Source: an uncultured Gemella sp. (GTDB lineage: Bacteria > Bacillota > Bacilli > Staphylococcales > Gemellaceae). From it: a stretch of 6,831 nucleotides of DNA. The translations under genes and the position numbers were made by a program. The notes under the pieces are model-generated. The model had not been told where the DNA came from. It worked only from the letters and a program-made list of their open reading frames with translations, and searched no databases. Of the stretch, positions 5,307-6,831 are shown in pieces; the first letter of the stretch is position 1; each line of letters starts with the position of its first letter. The stretch lies in assembly GCA_945929765.1 (NCBI GenBank), contig CAMEOL010000053.1:1-6831 (forward strand). Reading direction: 5' to 3'.

Positions 5307-5327
5307 ATATATTAAGTTTGTCGATCT
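5275..5327. repeat. 13-bp perfect inverted repeat downstream of msrC
   Basis: AGATCGACAAACT (5275-5287) and AGTTTGTCGATCT (5315-5327) are exact inverse copies around a 27-nt spacer. The repeat lies just after the stop of the reductase gene and could serve as its terminator, but no T run follows on the minus strand. The left arm lies inside the toxin remnant, where its bases have no counterpart in the intact toxin, so it may mark a small insertion or the rearrangement that broke the gene. Confidence 0.6.
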
Positions 5328-5338
5328 TCATTATTATT

Positions 5339-5806
5339 CTAAAATTTTATAAATTTAGCTATTTCGTAAGTAACTTCAGTAAAGGCAGTGACTTCTTTGT
5401 CAGTAAATCTATCAAAAGAGACAGAGTCAATATCAAGTAGAGCTTTTACTTCGTTGTCTTGAATAATAGGTATAACTAATTCGCTATTAGTTGCACTATC
5501 ACAAGCTATATGACCAGGAAACTTGTGAACATCCGGAACATAAACAGGATTAGCTTCTCTGTAACAATGACCGCAAACACCTTTATCGAAGGGAATTCTT
5601 ACACATGCAACTTTTCCTTGGAAAGGACCAAGAACAAGATTGTTCTGCAAATTATCTTTTAAGTAAAAACCAACCCAGTTAGTATCAGGAAGATATTCTT
5701 TGTATAATGCAGATAGATTAGCTAAATTAGCAAATAAATTATCTTCACTGTCTAGAAGAGCTTTAGCTTGTGCAACAAAAATACTTTTATTTTCTATTAT
5801 ATTCAT
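5339..5806 (-). CDS. msrC: Free methionine-(R)-sulfoxide reductase (fRMsr, GAF domain)
   Basis: Predicted 155 residues, essentially one GAF domain. The enzyme reduces free methionine-R-sulfoxide to methionine in the cytoplasm, with thioredoxin-type reductants. Family marks: NWVGFYL (43-49), LGPFQGKVACVRIPFDKGVCG (59-79), PDVHKFPGHIACD (91-103) and SELVIPI (108-114). The cysteines at 68, 78 and 102 have spacings of 10 and 24, the same as the catalytic/resolving Cys84, Cys94 and Cys118 of the E. coli enzyme. Cys81 is an additional cysteine. I choose ATG at 5806-5804, preceded by GAGG (5817-5814). A longer in-frame reading to 5878 would cross the promoter and add residues foreign to the family. 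Transcribed alone from an extended -10 promoter, divergent from the LCP gene. B. subtilis YtsP and E. coli YebR/MsrC are homologues. A regulatory GAF-only protein is unlikely because the three cysteines are present. Confidence 0.94.
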   Translation of the reverse strand: MNIIENKSIFVAQAKALLDSEDNLFANLANLSALYKEYLPDTNWVGFYLKDNLQNNLVLGPFQGKVACVRIPFDKGVCGHCYREANPVYVPDVHKFPGHIACDSATNSELVIPIIQDNEVKALLDIDSVSFDRFTDKEVTAFTEVTYEIAKFIKF

Positions 5807-5837
5807 AATATTACCTCGGATAAATAATTTTAGGTTA

Positions 5838-5846
5838 ATTATATCA
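5838..5846 (-). promoter_or_regulatory. Extended -10 promoter of msrC
   Basis: The minus strand reads TGATATAAT (5846-5838), a TGN-TATAAT extended -10. I see no good -35 at 16-18 nt. The start should be near 5831, giving a short leader before the ribosome site at 5817-5814. Confidence 0.65.
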
Positions 5847-5896
5847 TAAAAAAATAAACAATAGTATAAATATAACACTTACATAAGATATTTGTA

Positions 5897-5925
5897 TTTA
5901 CAAAAATAACTATCAATGATAAAAT
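5897..5925 (+). promoter_or_regulatory. Promoter of the LCP/CpsA gene
   Basis: TTTACA (5897-5902), a 17-nt spacer and TAAAAT (5920-5925). The -10 is preceded by TGA, so it is also of the extended type. The start should be near 5932, leaving a leader of about 28 nt. With the msrC promoter it makes a divergent control region of about 150 bp; no clear operator repeat is visible. Confidence 0.8.
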
Positions 5926-5959
5926 TATAGGGGTAAATTAGGAGTTGGGAGGCATTTTT

Positions 5960-6831
5960 TTGAATTCTAAAAATATTTTTAGGGGACTTAATTTTTTATT
6001 TCTTTTTTTGGGCTTAATTTTTGCAGGATTAGCATTTTATAAAATATTCAGTAATAATATATTAAATTTCAAGTATATTAACTATATATTATTAGCAGTA
6101 GTAATATTATTAACATGTATTTTATTAATTTTGATAATCAAAAATAAAGGAAGAATATTTACGATAATACTAGCTTTAGTGTTTCTTATCTCTTCATACT
6201 TTGCAAATGCTAAATTGGATAGTCTAGTTAATACGCTAAATAAACTAAATACTAACGCAACGGTAATGGAACAAACTATGAGTATTGCTGTCCTAAAAGA
6301 TAGCAATATATCGTCTATTAAAGATCTAGTTAACACAGAAATAGCAGCGCCTTTAGAAGCAGATAAAGAAAATATTGATGCATTATTAAAAAATGTAAAA
6401 GAAAACGAAAATGTAGATATAAGTTTGGTAGAATCAGATTCGTATGTAAAAGGATATGATGCATTAATAAATGGAAAAACAAGCGCAATTGTATTAAATA
6501 GCTCATACGAAAATATAATAGAGTTAAATGATAGTGATTATGCTAAAAAAATAAAAAAAATTTATGAATTTAAAATCCAAAAAACAGTAGAGAAAAAACT
6601 AGTAGCATCAAACAAAGATACATTGAACATATATATTAGTGGTATCGATACATACGGACCAATAACATCAGTTGCTCGTAGTGACGTCAACATAATAATG
6701 ACTGTAAACAAAAAAACGAACAAAATACTATTAACAACAACACCTCGTGACTCATATGTTCGTATAGCAGGAGGAGGAAATAATCAATACGATAAATTAA
6801 CACACTCCGGAGTATACGGTATCGAATCATC
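5960..6831 (+). CDS. cpsA: LytR-CpsA-Psr family protein, capsule CpsA/Wzg type (3' end outside window)
   Basis: 290 codons are present; the reading frame stays open to the window edge. Three N-terminal membrane helices (about 10-28, 41-61, 66-82) are followed by an outside accessory domain (about 100-215, KTSAIVLN and a preceding AAPLEADKEN region), then the start of the LCP catalytic domain: NIYISGIDTYGP (223-234), ARSDVNIIMTVN (239-250), LLTTTPRDSYVRIAGGG (257-273) and YDKLTHSGVYGIES (277-290). This domain order and these motifs match streptococcal CpsA/Wzg. LCP enzymes move lipid-linked wall polymers or capsule onto peptidoglycan; the Asp and Arg residues in SD and TPRD belong to the pyrophosphate/metal site. 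The start is TTG (5960-5962), seven nt after GGAGG (5948-5952); no ATG is available nearby. It has its own promoter, and in relatives it opens a capsule operon, which would lie to the right. A general wall LCP (TagU/LytR) is less likely because of the three helices and accessory domain. Confidence 0.9.
   Translation, partial: MNSKNIFRGLNFLFLFLGLIFAGLAFYKIFSNNILNFKYINYILLAVVILLTCILLILIIKNKGRIFTIILALVFLISSYFANAKLDSLVNTLNKLNTNATVMEQTMSIAVLKDSNISSIKDLVNTEIAAPLEADKENIDALLKNVKENENVDISLVESDSYVKGYDALINGKTSAIVLNSSYENIIELNDSDYAKKIKKIYEFKIQKTVEKKLVASNKDTLNIYISGIDTYGPITSVARSDVNIIMTVNKKTNKILLTTTPRDSYVRIAGGGNNQYDKLTHSGVYGIES

Noticed and set aside
5807..5878. N-terminal extension of the reductase to 5878
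   Set aside because: It crosses the extended -10 promoter and the ribosome site and adds hydrophobic residues not found in the family.
6082..6336. Minus-strand open frame of 84 codons
   Set aside because: Opposite the LCP gene, whose plus frame is open and carries clear motifs; no ribosome site seen.

Overview
The window is AT-rich DNA with strong Shine-Dalgarno sites, consensus sigma-A-type promoters and short intergenic gaps, which points to a low-GC Gram-positive (Bacillota) chromosome. The streptococcal-type CpsA protein at the right edge, the internalin-like surface protein and the TxpA/BsrG-like mini-toxin suggest a host-associated coccus. Gemella or a relative is my guess, but the species is inference and not something the sequence proves.

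Layout, left to right. (1) Positions 29-2780 hold two overlapping plus-strand genes: a polytopic GT-C type (PMT/ArnT-like) membrane glycosyltransferase and a secreted, membrane-anchored leucine-rich-repeat protein. Their 8-nt overlap suggests translational coupling. (2) Positions 2812-3118 hold a perfect consensus promoter and a complete lysine (L-box) riboswitch. I can trace its aptamer helices, a plausible antiterminator and a terminator. (3) Positions 3119-4591 hold the amino-acid permease the switch controls, best called lysP. (4) Positions 4592-5338 look empty if only long ORFs are considered, but contain a compact type I toxin-antitoxin region. The first unit is intact: a 31-residue TxpA/BsrG/Hol-Tox-like hydrophobic peptide on the minus strand and a convergent antisense RNA of about 94 nt on the plus strand. 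The second, tandem unit keeps a promoter, RNA and terminator, but its toxin gene has an in-frame stop and an internal deletion. (5) Positions 5339-5806 (minus) encode free methionine-(R)-sulfoxide reductase. (6) A divergent promoter region leads to an LCP (LytR-CpsA-Psr) protein of the capsule CpsA/Wzg type that starts with TTG at 5960 and runs off the window.

How the parts work together: the riboswitch stops lysP transcription when lysine is plentiful. The glycosyltransferase/LRR pair and the LCP protein are all envelope-directed, and the LCP gene may be the first gene of a capsule or polysaccharide operon. The most interesting part is the toxin-antitoxin region. The intact toxin mRNA has a strongly Shine-Dalgarno-led upstream ORF that overlaps the toxin in another frame. 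It also has a 13-bp complementarity between its 5' leader and its 3' terminator arm. Together these resemble the mok/hok translational-coupling and fold-back logic in an otherwise txpA/RatA-like locus, next to an orphan antitoxin RNA.
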